DNA of 64,000 bases from JAIPEI01 sp964443135. GTDB taxonomy: Bacteria; Desulfobacterota; DSM-4660; Desulfatiglandales; HGW-15. Below, one piece after another: positions 35,349-44,348 of the stretch. A model generated the notes under the pieces. It saw only the letters and a program-made list of their open reading frames with translations. It was not told the origin of the DNA and did no database searches. A program made the translations under genes and the position numbers. Where the stretch lies: assembly GCA_964443135.1 (NCBI GenBank), contig CAYUBQ010000013.1, forward strand, positions 1-64,000. Direction: 5' to 3'. Position 1 is the first letter of the stretch, and each line of letters opens with the position of its first letter.

Positions 35349-35810
35349 ATGTGGACGGTCAAAGAGATCATGACCCGGGACCCGATCACCGTCGGCCCGG
35401 ACACCCCCGTCACCGAGGCGGCCAAGCTGCTCCTGGACCGGCGGATCAACGGGCTTCCCGTGGTGGATTCCGAGGGGAAGCTCACGGGCATCATCTGCCA
35501 GAGCGATCTGGTGACCCAGCAGAAGAAGTTTCCCATACCCACCCTGTTCACCCTGCTGGACGGGCTGATCCCGCTTCAATCCACCAAGAGCCTGGACCGG
35601 GAGGTCAAGAAGATCACGGCCACCACGGTGAGGGAGGCCATGACCCCCGATCCGGTGACGGTCGCCCCCGACATGACCATCGACGAGGTGGCCACCCTCA
35701 TGGTGGACCGGAAGTTCCACACCCTCCCCGTGGTGGAGGGCGGGCTCCTGGTGGGGGTCATCGGGAAGGAGGACGTGCTGAAGACCCTGATGAAGAAGGA
35801 CGAGGCATGA
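35349..35810 (+). CDS. Protein with two CBS domains
   Basis: A 153-residue protein made of a Bateman pair. The first CBS motif (KEIMTRDPITVGPDTPVTEAA) starts at residue 5 and the second (VREAMTPDPVTVAPDMTIDEVA) at about 94. Each ends with the LPVV...G...GII/GVI...D pattern that binds adenine nucleotides. No catalytic domain is attached, so it probably senses adenylate energy state for a partner. It is convergent with livF. Confidence 0.92.
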   Translation: MWTVKEIMTRDPITVGPDTPVTEAAKLLLDRRINGLPVVDSEGKLTGIICQSDLVTQQKKFPIPTLFTLLDGLIPLQSTKSLDREVKKITATTVREAMTPDPVTVAPDMTIDEVATLMVDRKFHTLPVVEGGLLVGVIGKEDVLKTLMKKDEA

Positions 35811-35839
35811 TCGGAGGTTCGGAGGGCGTCCGTGTGGGA

Positions 35840-36553
35840 TCACCCTCCCAGGTAGGCCTTTTTCACCTCGGGGTCCTCGAGGAGCTTCTGGGAGTCCCCC
35901 TGGAGCACCAGCTCGCCGCTCTCCAGCACGTAGCCCCGGCCGGCGAACTGGAGCGCCAGCCGGGCGTTTTGCTCCACCAGGAGAATGGTGGTGCCCTCGT
36001 CGTTGATCCCCTTGAGCGCATCGAACACGCTCAGCATGAGAAGGGGCGCCAGCCCCATGGACGGCTCGTCCAGGATCATGAACTGCCGCCCGCTCATGAA
36101 GGCCCGGCCGATGGCGAGCATCTGCTGCTCCCCCCCGCTCAGGGTGCCGGCCTTCTGGGTTGACCTCTCCAGCAGCCTCTCGAAGATGGAGAAAACCTGC
36201 TCGATGTCCCGTTCGATCTGCTCCTTGTCCCGGCGCGCGAAGGTGGCGAGCTGCAGGTTCTCCAGCACCGTCAGGTTTCCGAACAGCCGCCTCCCCTCGG
36301 GCACGTGGCTGAGCCCGAGCTGGCTCACCACCTTGTCGGCCGGATACTTCAGGAGATCCTCTCCCCGGAAGGTCATCCGCGTTCCCTTCTCCACGGGGAT
36401 GAGTCGTGAGATCGCCCGGAGCGTGGTGCTCTTGCCGGCGCCGTTCGCGCCGATGATGGTCACGATCTCGCCTTCGTCGATGTCGAAGCCGATGCCGTGC
36501 AGGGCCTTGATCCGGCCGTAGGACACGTGAAGGTTTTCCACCGAGAGCAGCAT
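35840..36553 (-). CDS. livF: Branched-chain amino acid ABC transporter ATPase LivF
   Basis: A 237-residue ATPase. Walker A is GANGAGKST near residue 35, the signature is TLSGGEQQML and Walker B is FMILDEPSMGLAP. The short length and LAPLLM...IFDAL-type context are those of LivF. It starts with overlapping TAATG at the livG stop and has an AAGGAG site. It is the last gene of the importer operon. Confidence 0.95.
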   Translation of the reverse strand: MLLSVENLHVSYGRIKALHGIGFDIDEGEIVTIIGANGAGKSTTLRAISRLIPVEKGTRMTFRGEDLLKYPADKVVSQLGLSHVPEGRRLFGNLTVLENLQLATFARRDKEQIERDIEQVFSIFERLLERSTQKAGTLSGGEQQMLAIGRAFMSGRQFMILDEPSMGLAPLLMLSVFDALKGINDEGTTILLVEQNARLALQFAGRGYVLESGELVLQGDSQKLLEDPEVKKAYLGG

Positions 36554-37323
36554 TATTCCACGGTCTCCTTTCCCAGGTAGGCCTCGATGACCTTGGGGTT
36601 GTTCTGGATCTCCTCCGGCGTCCCCTCGGCGATGACCTCTCCGAACACCAGGGTCTGAATCCTCTGGCAGAGCTCCATGACCACCTTGAGCCGGTGCTCG
36701 ATAAGGAAGATGGCGAGACCGATCTCGTCCTGCACCTGGCGGATGATGACCATCATCTGCTTGAGCTCTTCGGGGTTCATGCCGGCCGTGGGCTCGTCCA
36801 GGAACAGGACTTTGGGCTCGGTGGCCAGGGCCCGGGCCATCTCCACCCGTCGCTGGGCCCCGTAAGGCAGGTTGAGGACGTTCTGGTCCGCTACCTGGTC
36901 CACCCGCATCATTCGGAGGAGGTCCATGGCCTTCCGCTCGATCTCCTCCTCCTCTCGATGCCTGGGGCCGGTTCCGAAGAAGGCTCCCAGGAAACCGTAC
37001 TGGACCTTGGAGTAGCGGGCCATCTTCACGTGCTCCAGCACGCTCATGTGCCTCCAGAGCTGGAGGTTCTGAAAGGTCCTGCCCAGACCCCGGGCCGCGA
37101 TCTCGTGGGGGAAGAGCCCGAGAAGGCTCTCACCGGCCAGCCGGACGTCTCCCTCGGTGGGGCGGTGGATCCCCGTCATGAGATTGAAGATGGTCGTCTT
37201 CCCGGCGCCGTTGGGGCCGATGAGCCCCCGGACCTCGCCGGACTCGATGGACAGGTTGTAGTTGTGAACGGCACGCAGCCCACCGAAGAAGTGGGTCATC
37301 TCGTTGACCTCGAGCAGCGGCAT
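36553..37323 (-). CDS. livG: Branched-chain amino acid ABC transporter ATPase LivG
   Basis: A 256-residue ATPase partner of LivF. Walker A is GPNGAGKTT near residue 37, with RGLGRTFQNLQLW as the Q-loop region typical of LivG. The signature loop reads LPYGAQRRVEMARAL instead of LSGGQ, as is usual in LivG proteins, and Walker B is VLFLDEPTAGMNP. The ATG at 37323 has GAGG upstream and starts 1 bp after the livM stop. Confidence 0.95.
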   Translation of the reverse strand: MPLLEVNEMTHFFGGLRAVHNYNLSIESGEVRGLIGPNGAGKTTIFNLMTGIHRPTEGDVRLAGESLLGLFPHEIAARGLGRTFQNLQLWRHMSVLEHVKMARYSKVQYGFLGAFFGTGPRHREEEEIERKAMDLLRMMRVDQVADQNVLNLPYGAQRRVEMARALATEPKVLFLDEPTAGMNPEELKQMMVIIRQVQDEIGLAIFLIEHRLKVVMELCQRIQTLVFGEVIAEGTPEEIQNNPKVIEAYLGKETVE

Positions 37324-37324
37324 G

Positions 37325-38638
37325 CTACACCTCACGTTGCGGGTTCTGTCTGGGGCTCAGGATCTTGCGCACGTTGAACTCCCGAAAAGCGATCAACCCC
37401 GTGGGCCGGAAGATCATCACCAGGATGAGCAGGAGCGGGATGATGATCCACTTGAAGATCTCCAGGGGCCGCAGGGCCTCGCTGAGCACGCTGAGGGTCA
37501 CCGCCCCCACCACGGATCCGACGATGGAGTTCAAGCCGCCGAAGTAGACCATGGCCAGGACCTCGGCGAGCTTCTGGATGCCGAAGGTGGCCGGGTTGAC
37601 GTAGCGGAGTACGTGGGCGAACAGCCCGCCCGCCACGCCGGCCCAGAAGGCGGCGAACATGAAGTTGACCATCTTGGTCCGGCGGGTGTTCACGGTCATG
37701 GCCTCGGCCGCCTCCTCGTCGTCGCGGACGGCGTTGACCGCCTTGCCGCCCAGGGTGGACTCCACGTAGTTGTTGATCATCCAGAGGGCCACCACCGCCC
37801 AGATGAAGACGGTCGGCAGGCCGGCCCAGTCGGGCTGGCTGCCGAGGCCCCTCGGGCCCCCCACGATCTCCAGGTTCTCGATCAGGCTCTTCACGATGAA
37901 CATGAAGGCCAGGGAGATGATGGCCAGGTAGTCCCCCCGGGTGCGAAACGAGGGAATGGCGATGACCAGGGCCCCCAGCGATGCGACCAGGCCCCCGGCG
38001 ATCAGGCCCACGGGAAACAGGAACGGCCCGAGCCAGGCGGGGAGGAGGGGGGCGCCGAAGATCTTGTCGTCCACGAAGAAGAGCAGGCTGAACACCGACG
38101 CACCGTAAGCTCCCAGGGCCATGAACCCCGGGTGGGAGCAGGAGAACTCGCCCTGGTAGCCGTTGATCAGGTTCAGGCTCATGGTGACGATCACGGCGAT
38201 CAGGGTGAGCTTGAGCGTCAGGACCCGGTAAGCGCTGATGTCCGACCAGATGTGGAGCGTCAGAAAGAGCAGCCCCAGGTGGACGATGACGGTGACCAGG
38301 ATGGGCATCCGCATGAGCGCTTCGGCTGCGCGGTTGGCGGGCGCCCCCGCCAGCTTCGTCACCACCGCGATGGGGAGGGCGAAGATCAGGAAGACGTAGG
38401 CTGCGGCGGACGGGATCAGGTGGGGCTTGCTGAGCGCGATCACGCAGCCGAACAGCATGGGGACCTTGGGCAGGCCCAGGAGCGTGGCCAGCGGCGTCCC
38501 CCAGACTCGCTCGAGGATCACGGCGAGCAGGGCCCCCAGAAGCCAGGCCAGTATGGGCGCCCCGAAAAAGAACCTGCCGAGCCTGGCGAACACGCCCGCG
38601 AAGCCTTGATCGGGCCCGGTGCCGGTGGGTGGTGCCAT
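37325..38638 (-). CDS. livM: Branched-chain amino acid ABC transporter permease LivM
   Basis: A 437-residue inner-membrane permease, longer than many LivM proteins because of additional N-terminal helices (residues about 25-125). The core has the LNLINGYQGEFSCSHPGFMALGAYG motif of LivHM permeases and a late GGLNSIVGSVVGAV segment. It has a GAGGAAAA ribosome site. It pairs with LivH. Confidence 0.94.
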   Translation of the reverse strand: MAPPTGTGPDQGFAGVFARLGRFFFGAPILAWLLGALLAVILERVWGTPLATLLGLPKVPMLFGCVIALSKPHLIPSAAAYVFLIFALPIAVVTKLAGAPANRAAEALMRMPILVTVIVHLGLLFLTLHIWSDISAYRVLTLKLTLIAVIVTMSLNLINGYQGEFSCSHPGFMALGAYGASVFSLLFFVDDKIFGAPLLPAWLGPFLFPVGLIAGGLVASLGALVIAIPSFRTRGDYLAIISLAFMFIVKSLIENLEIVGGPRGLGSQPDWAGLPTVFIWAVVALWMINNYVESTLGGKAVNAVRDDEEAAEAMTVNTRRTKMVNFMFAAFWAGVAGGLFAHVLRYVNPATFGIQKLAEVLAMVYFGGLNSIVGSVVGAVTLSVLSEALRPLEIFKWIIIPLLLILVMIFRPTGLIAFREFNVRKILSPRQNPQREV

Positions 38639-38716
38639 AGTTTTCCTCGTCCTTGTCGATGTCGACTTGCGGCGCCCCTGCCGGGCGCCGCGGTTCGCTG
38701 CGTAAACCTCTGCCTG

Positions 38717-39640
38717 CTACAGGCGTAGCTTGGCGCTGTAGGGCTCGCCGAAGAACCCGTGGGGCCGGAAGACGAGAATGAGCAGAATGATCGAGTAGGC
38801 GATCAGATCCCGAAGCGTCGAGGGGAACACCATGGCCACGAAGATCTCGATGAACCCCATGAGGAAACCGGCGAGGGTGGCGCCCATGATGGATCCTCTT
38901 CCTCCGAGAATCGCGGCCACAAAGGCCTTCCACCCGAAGACAATGCCCATGTAGGGGTCCAGTACCGGGTAGGCCACGCCGAAAAGGATCCCGGCCACGG
39001 CTGCGAGGGCCGAGCCGATGGCGAAGGTCATGCCTGCGATCTTGTTGATGGAGACCCCCATGAGGGGCACCACCACGTAGTCGAAGGCCATGGCCCGCAT
39101 GGCCATACCCCACCGGGTGCGCTTGATGAACTGGTGGAGGGCGAGCATCAGCCCCACGGACACCACCACGATCATGATCTTCTTGTTGGTGACGAAGACC
39201 CCCCCGAGGTTGTAGGTGTGTCCCTCGATCAGGTAGGGAAAGCGGACCCGCTGCGCCCCCATGAGGGCCAGGTTGCTGGTCTCGAGAATGATGCCGATCA
39301 TCAGGCCGGTGATCGCCGCCGAGGCGCGCGGCGCCCCGCGGAGCGGCCGGTAGCCGACACGCTCCACGATCATGCCGAGGAAGGAGGTGAGGAACATGGA
39401 GATGATGATGGTCAGCACCAGGATCAGCCAGCCCGGCATCGAGATCGCCCCCCAGGAGGCCAGTGCCACCAGGCCCGTGGCCACGCCGAACCCGATGTAG
39501 GCCCCGGCCATGAAGATGTCGCCGTGGGCGAAGTTGAACAGCATCAGGATGCTGTAGACCATGGAGTAGCCCAGGGCGATCAGGGCGTAGAAGCTCCCCC
39601 ACTGCAAGGCGTTGACCAGGTTTTGCAGGAAAAATTGCAT
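38717..39640 (-). CDS. livH: Branched-chain amino acid ABC transporter permease LivH
   Basis: A 307-residue permease. The first helix (MQFFLQNLVNALQWGSFYAL) is followed by the YSMVYSILMLFNFAHGDIFM signature of LivH, and the C-terminal GGRGSIMGATLAGFLMGF loop is intact. The start at 39640 was chosen for its AAGGAG site and standard N-terminus; an upstream in-frame start would add 20 unconserved residues. It lies 78 bp upstream of livM and 144 bp downstream of livK. Confidence 0.94.
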   Translation of the reverse strand: MQFFLQNLVNALQWGSFYALIALGYSMVYSILMLFNFAHGDIFMAGAYIGFGVATGLVALASWGAISMPGWLILVLTIIISMFLTSFLGMIVERVGYRPLRGAPRASAAITGLMIGIILETSNLALMGAQRVRFPYLIEGHTYNLGGVFVTNKKIMIVVVSVGLMLALHQFIKRTRWGMAMRAMAFDYVVVPLMGVSINKIAGMTFAIGSALAAVAGILFGVAYPVLDPYMGIVFGWKAFVAAILGGRGSIMGATLAGFLMGFIEIFVAMVFPSTLRDLIAYSIILLILVFRPHGFFGEPYSAKLRL

Positions 39641-39701
39641 CAGGGCGACTCCTTGTGCGTTCCGCCTGAATCGAGCGACCGTCGTCCCGTTCAGGTTCAC
39701 G

Positions 39702-39736
39702 AAGGCGGGCCGGGGATGATGTCCCGGCCCGCCTTT
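39702..39736 (-). terminator. Hairpin between livK and livH
   Basis: A near-perfect stem (AAGGCGGGCCGGG with CCCGGCCCGCCTT) around a short AT-richer loop lies in the gap between the binding-protein gene and the first permease gene. There is little U-tract on the minus strand. As in the peptide transporter operon, it probably dampens read-through or stabilises the livK message. Confidence 0.6.
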
Positions 39737-39784
39737 TCATTCAGCAAGCCCCGGCTTCAAGGGGTTCGGGCGAGCCGAGATCGC

Positions 39785-40957
39785 CTAGGGGCACACGGAC
39801 TTGTAGAACTCGAACTCTCCCTTGTCGCTGATGCGCACGATCACGGCACACTTGATCGGGTCGCCCTCCTCGGTGAAGGTCATCTTTCCGGTGATGCCGT
39901 CGAACTCCTGGACCTGGGCCATGGCGTCCCGAACGCACTGGCGGTCCTTCTCGATGTCGCCGGTCAGGTCGCCGCAGTCCTCGATGGCCCGCTGCACGAT
40001 GTGGAGGGCGTCCCAGGTGAGGGCGGCCACGTCGTCGGGCACGTACCCGTACTTTTCCTCGTAGCGGTCGATAAAGGCCTTGGTGTCGCCCTTGGCCCCG
40101 GCCGAGGCGTAATGGGTGCTGAAGAAGAGCCCGTAGCAGTCCGGACCGCAGAGCTCCACGGTCTCGGCGGAGCCCCAGGAGTCGCTGCCCACGATGGGCT
40201 TGTCCCAACCCAGCTCGTGGGCCTGCTGCACGATCAGGGCCACCTCGTTGTAGTACTGGGGGGTGAACAGGACCTCGGCGCCCGACTGGAGGATCTTGGT
40301 CAGCTGGGAGCTGAAGTCGGCGTCCTTGGTGGTGAAGCTCTCGTAGGCCACCACCGATCCCTCACCGTGAATCTCCTCCCAGGCCTCCTTGAAGAACTCG
40401 GCGAGGCCCTTGGGATAGTCGCTCGCCACGTCGTAGAGCACGGCCGCCTTGGTGAACCCGAACTCGTTCGTGATGAAGTTGGCGACCACGGGACCCTGGA
40501 ACGGGTCGAGGAAGCAGCCGCGGAACACGAAGGGACGGTCCTTGGTGGTGTCCGGGTTCGTGGACCAGGGGCTGATCATGGGGGTCTCGTAGTTGTCCGC
40601 CACCCCGCCGGCGGGGACGGCCTGCTTGGAGGACTGCGGCCCCACGATGACCAGGACCTCGTCCTCGGTGATCATCTTGGTGTTCGCCTTGACCGCGGAC
40701 TCGGCCTTGGACTCGTTGTCCTCGATGACCAGCTCGACCGGCACCTTCTTGCCGCCGACGTCCAGGCCGCCGGCCGCCTTCACGTCCTCGAGCCACATCC
40801 GGGCGGCGTACTTGGAGCCCTCCCCCACCTTGGGGATGTCCCCGGTCATGGGGGCGTTGATCCCGATCTTGATCGCCTTGGACGCCGCCCACGCACCGGG
40901 CGTAACCAGCATCGCGATCGAAACGCAGATTGCCACACACCACAGAGCCTTCTTCAT
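39785..40957 (-). CDS. livK: Branched-chain amino acid ABC transporter substrate-binding protein
   Basis: A 390-residue periplasmic receptor of the LivJ/LivK (Peripla_BP_6) type. The signal peptide is residues 1-24 (cleavage after AWA). The mature start (KAIKIGINAPMTGDIPKVGEGSKYAARM) and VGPQSSKQAVPAGGVADN are family-typical. The ATG at 40957 has GGAGGGTG upstream; the longer frame would translate part of dispersed repeat copy D and is rejected. The copy D repeat lies 32 bp upstream, inside the likely 5' leader. Confidence 0.94.
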   Translation of the reverse strand: MKKALWCVAICVSIAMLVTPGAWAASKAIKIGINAPMTGDIPKVGEGSKYAARMWLEDVKAAGGLDVGGKKVPVELVIEDNESKAESAVKANTKMITEDEVLVIVGPQSSKQAVPAGGVADNYETPMISPWSTNPDTTKDRPFVFRGCFLDPFQGPVVANFITNEFGFTKAAVLYDVASDYPKGLAEFFKEAWEEIHGEGSVVAYESFTTKDADFSSQLTKILQSGAEVLFTPQYYNEVALIVQQAHELGWDKPIVGSDSWGSAETVELCGPDCYGLFFSTHYASAGAKGDTKAFIDRYEEKYGYVPDDVAALTWDALHIVQRAIEDCGDLTGDIEKDRQCVRDAMAQVQEFDGITGKMTFTEEGDPIKCAVIVRISDKGEFEFYKSVCP

Positions 40958-40988
40958 CGCACCCTCCTCCTTTTCTGGTTCGTGAATG

Positions 40989-41093
40989 TTGATGGAGCCG
41001 CAAAAAGCCCGAATCCTCGAAATCTGCCCCTTGGATTTCAACAGGTTATATCGTCTCCAGCGGCGCGTGAGCGGGTTTTTGCGAATGCGTCAA
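40989..41093 (-). repeat. ~105-bp dispersed inverted-repeat element (copy D, best preserved)
   Basis: On the minus strand it starts TTGACGCATTCGCAAAAACC and ends with the inverse of TTGATGGAGCCGCAAAAAGC; these ends are imperfect inverted repeats. It serves as the reference copy for the family. It lies just upstream of livK. Confidence 0.85.
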
Positions 41094-41356
41094 TGTAGCC
41101 TGACATCGTGACGGGAGACCGCTGGTGAGCTCCCCCGGGGTTCCCGGCGGTTCTGGCCTTTTAACACAGAACGGGCCCGATTTCAATCCCCAACGCGATC
41201 GGGGGGACGAAATTGGAGGGCAGGACAAGATTCGGGCACAATATGGGGAGGAGCTCCGCGCCGTCGTGCGGGCCGACATCGAGGTGCCCCTTTCCGCCCG
41301 GGTGACACGGTCGCGGCAACGGTTGAGAGAGCCGGTGGTCGAGTCGTGCCCCCGGG

Positions 41357-41860
41357 CTACCGCGCGCAGTCGGTGGGGTCGCCGCAGAGCTTGTCCAGGG
41401 CGTGTTTCAGGGCGGGGACCACCGTGGCGAGGTTCTCTCGGACCGCCCTGGGGCTGCCGGGGAGGTTGAGGATCAGGCAGCCGCCGCGGACGCCGGCCAG
41501 GGCCCTGGAGAGCATGGCGTGGGGGGTCTTGGCGAGGCCGGCCGCGCGCATGGCCTCGGCCATGCCGGGGATCTCGTAGTCGAGGACCTCGCTCGTCGCC
41601 TGGGGCGTGACGTCCCGGGGGGCGAGTCCGGTGCCGCCCGTTGTCACGATCAGGGTCAGCCCGTCCCGGTCGGCCCAGCGGACGAGCATTTCCCGGATCC
41701 GTTCCGGCTCGTCCGGGACCACCTCACGGCACACCACCACGCAGCCGGCCTCCTCGAGCATCTCACGGGCCGCGTCTCCGCTCTCGTCGGACCGCTCGCC
41801 CCGGGCCCCCCGGTCGCTGACGGTGAGAATTCCGACCCGGTAGGGCCTTCCGGTTTCCAT
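41357..41860 (-). CDS. Molybdopterin adenylyltransferase-like protein, MogA/MoaB family
   Basis: A 167-residue protein. The conserved VGILTVSDRGARGERSDESG start and the TTGGTGLAPRD nucleotide-binding motif (residues about 79-89) identify the MoaB/Mog domain, which adenylates molybdopterin before metal insertion. The start METGRPYRVG has a GGAAGGAGG site 7 bp upstream. It suggests molybdo- or tungsto-enzymes in the cell. EF-G-like gene lies upstream on the same strand with a 103-bp gap. Confidence 0.92.
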   Translation of the reverse strand: METGRPYRVGILTVSDRGARGERSDESGDAAREMLEEAGCVVVCREVVPDEPERIREMLVRWADRDGLTLIVTTGGTGLAPRDVTPQATSEVLDYEIPGMAEAMRAAGLAKTPHAMLSRALAGVRGGCLILNLPGSPRAVRENLATVVPALKHALDKLCGDPTDCAR

Positions 41861-41963
41861 CGCTGGACCTCCTTCCGCATCCACGAAAAAAGCCCGGCTG
41901 CGCAGCGGCGCAGCCGGGCCTCGAGGCCTTGGAAAGGGCGGTTCGAGGCCGCCCGGCGGGCCG

Positions 41964-44039
41964 CTACTCCTCTTCCCTGGTCTCGGCAATCACCTTTTCC
42001 GCGAGCTGAGACGGGAGCTCCTCGTAGTGGCTGAGCTCCATGGTGAAGGAGCCTCGGCCGCCCGTCATCTGGTTCAGGTCCAGGGCGTACCGGGTGACCT
42101 CGGCCATGGGGGCCTGGGCCTTGATCACCTGGTATTTCCCCTGACCCTCCATGCCGAGCACCCGTCCTCTCCGGCCGGTCAGGTCGCCCATGACGTCGCC
42201 CATGGACTCCTCGGGGACGACGATGTCCAGCTTCATGATCGGCTCCAGAAGGACCGGGTTGGCATCCTGGACGCCCTTTTTGAAGCACATGCTGGCGGCG
42301 ATCTTGAACGCCATTTCGGAGGAGTCCACGTCGTGGCTCTTCCCGTCGTAGAAACGGACCTTCACGTCCACCACGGGATACCCGGCCACGACGCCGCTCG
42401 ACAGGGTCTCCTGGATTCCCTTTTCCACGGCCGGGACGAAGTTCCGGGGAACGTTCATGCCCACCAGGGCCTCCTCGAACTCGAACCCGGAGCCCCGTTC
42501 CCGCGGCGCCACGTCGAAGTGCACCTCGGCGAACTGGCCCCGGCCGCCCGTCTGCTTCTTGTGGCGATAGACGACGCCCTGCACGGCCTTCTTGATGGTC
42601 TCGAGATACGGCACCCGGACCGGCTTCAGCTCCACGCCCACACCGAACTTGCGCTGGAGCTTCTCGATGGTGGCCTCCAGGTGGATCTGCCCGGTCCCGG
42701 AAAGGATGATCTCGGAGGCGGTTCCCCGGTCCAGGCGGAGGGTGGGGTCTTCCTCCCGCACCCGTGTGAGCGAGCTGAACAGCTTGTCCTCGGTTCCCTG
42801 CTCCTTGGCCTCCACCGCATAGGAGAGCACGCTCGGGAGGGGCTCCAGGCTCGGGTAGACGATGGGGGCCTTCTCGTCGCACAGGGTGTCGCCCGTGGCC
42901 GTTTCCTTGAGCTTGGCGAACGCCACGATGTCTCCGGTCACGGCCTCTTCTGCGGGCTTCTGCTTTTTTCCCTCCAGGAGCAGGATGCTCCCGAACTTTT
43001 CCTTGGCTTCCCTGTTGGGGTTGTACAGGGTGGAACCCTGGGTCAGCGTCCCCGACAGGATGCGGAGGACCGTCAGCTTGCCGGCGAAGGGGTCGGCCAC
43101 GGTCTTGAAGACGATCCCCGAGAAGGGGGCGTCGGGGGAGGACTCCCGCTCGATCTCCTCGTCGGTCCCCGGCTTCGTCCCCTTGAACGGACCGCGCTCG
43201 AGGGGGCTCGGCATGGCCTGGGTGATCAGGTTCAGGACCTGGTCCACCCCCATGTTGAGCACGGCCGATCCGCACAGGATGGGGATGACGGAGCCGTTCT
43301 TGATGCCCTGGATGAAGGTCTCCTCGATCTCCTGAGACGAGATTTCCTCCCCTTCCAGGTACTTCTCCATGAGCTCGTCGTTGGCCTCGACGATGTTCTC
43401 GACGACCTTCTCTCGAAGCTCCTCGATGGCGTCGGTCATGTCACCGGGGGGATCCTCCTCCGTGACCTTACCGGAGCCGTCCTTGTCGTAAACGTAGGCC
43501 TTCATGCGGATCAGGTCCACCACGCCGCGGAAATCCTCCTCGGCGCCGATGGGAAGGAACACCGGGGTGGCGCTTTTCTCGAAGCTCGCGTTGATCTGCT
43601 CCACCACCCCGTCGAAGTCCGCCCGTTCCCGGTCCATCCGGTTGATGAAGATCATGCGCGGCAGGTCCTCATCGTCGGCGAACCCCCAGACCTTCTCCGT
43701 GCCCACCTTGACGCCCGCCGTGGCGTCGATGACGACCACGGCGCCGTCCGCCGCCTTCAGGGAAAACTTGGTGTCGGTGAGGAAGTTGTCGTCCCCCGGG
43801 GTGTCGATGATGTTGACGATCTGCTTTTTCCACGTGCAGTGGTGGAAGGCCGTGCTCAGGGTGATCTTTCGCTTGATCTCCTCCGGTTCGAAGTCCAAGT
43901 TGGAAGAACCGTCGTCCACCTTGCCGAGGCGGGTCGTGGCCTTTCCGTTCAACAGCATGGCCTCGGCCAGGGAGGTCTTGCCGCATCCCACATGGCCCAC
44001 CAAACCGATGTTCCTCAACTGCTCGCTTTTTCTTTCCAT
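41964..44039 (-). CDS. Elongation factor G-like translational GTPase (EF-G2 type)
   Basis: A 691-residue GTPase with all EF-G domains. The G1 loop is GHVGCGKTS (residues 15-23), where canonical EF-G has GH-(I/V)-DAGKTT; G3 is DTPGDDNF and G4 is NRMD. Domain IV (about 460-590) has the GGRGQFAEVHF segment. The G1 variant and switch sequence put it with paralogous EF-G-like proteins (fusA2 type), whose role may be ribosome recycling or stress-related. It is not next to rpsL, rpsG or tuf, which supports the paralogue call. The long upstream frame reads through non-coding sequence. Confidence 0.88.
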   Translation of the reverse strand: MERKSEQLRNIGLVGHVGCGKTSLAEAMLLNGKATTRLGKVDDGSSNLDFEPEEIKRKITLSTAFHHCTWKKQIVNIIDTPGDDNFLTDTKFSLKAADGAVVVIDATAGVKVGTEKVWGFADDEDLPRMIFINRMDRERADFDGVVEQINASFEKSATPVFLPIGAEEDFRGVVDLIRMKAYVYDKDGSGKVTEEDPPGDMTDAIEELREKVVENIVEANDELMEKYLEGEEISSQEIEETFIQGIKNGSVIPILCGSAVLNMGVDQVLNLITQAMPSPLERGPFKGTKPGTDEEIERESSPDAPFSGIVFKTVADPFAGKLTVLRILSGTLTQGSTLYNPNREAKEKFGSILLLEGKKQKPAEEAVTGDIVAFAKLKETATGDTLCDEKAPIVYPSLEPLPSVLSYAVEAKEQGTEDKLFSSLTRVREEDPTLRLDRGTASEIILSGTGQIHLEATIEKLQRKFGVGVELKPVRVPYLETIKKAVQGVVYRHKKQTGGRGQFAEVHFDVAPRERGSGFEFEEALVGMNVPRNFVPAVEKGIQETLSSGVVAGYPVVDVKVRFYDGKSHDVDSSEMAFKIAASMCFKKGVQDANPVLLEPIMKLDIVVPEESMGDVMGDLTGRRGRVLGMEGQGKYQVIKAQAPMAEVTRYALDLNQMTGGRGSFTMELSHYEELPSQLAEKVIAETREEE

Positions 44040-44122
44040 GCCGGATCCCTCTCCATGTGATTTTCCGACCCCCTCGAAGCGGGTTCGCGCCCGCCGGGCA
44101 CGGGATGTCGCCAAAGCCAAAA

Positions 44123-44152
44123 TACCTAGCGCAACTGGGAAATGGAAGTCAA
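44123..44152 (-). promoter_or_regulatory. Possible promoter of the EF-G-like gene
   Basis: On the minus strand TTGACT (44147-44152) is followed by 18 bp and TAGGTA (44123-44128). The -35 is good but the -10 is poor, so the exact start is uncertain. Confidence 0.35.
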
Positions 44153-44177
44153 GACCGGAAGTTGTTTGCCCCATTTT

Positions 44178-44279
44178 TCGACGGATTCGCAAGAATCCGC
44201 TCATCCGCCGCTGGATACGGCGTAACCCATTGACATCATGAGGGGGGTCTCAGCACTTCCCGCATTTTACGGCTCCATC
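44178..44279 (+). repeat. ~105-bp dispersed inverted-repeat element, diverged (copy E)
   Basis: It starts CGACGGATTCGCAAGAATCC, continues CGCTCATCCGCCGCTGGATACGG, and ends TTTTACGGCTCCATC. All parts of the family are recognisable, with more substitutions than in copies B and D. It lies in the divergent region between the EF-G-like gene and xerC. Confidence 0.75.
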
Positions 44280-44348
44280 TTTTTTCATTGCGAACGGGTT
44301 GAGATATGGTATTTTAACTCTTTTTTGCGAAGCAGGGGGGTGGGCCGG

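Noticed and set aside
40958..41041. N-terminal extension of the livK reading frame
   Set aside because: The extension is translated from repeat copy D; the internal ATG has a strong GGAGGG site and a proper signal peptide.
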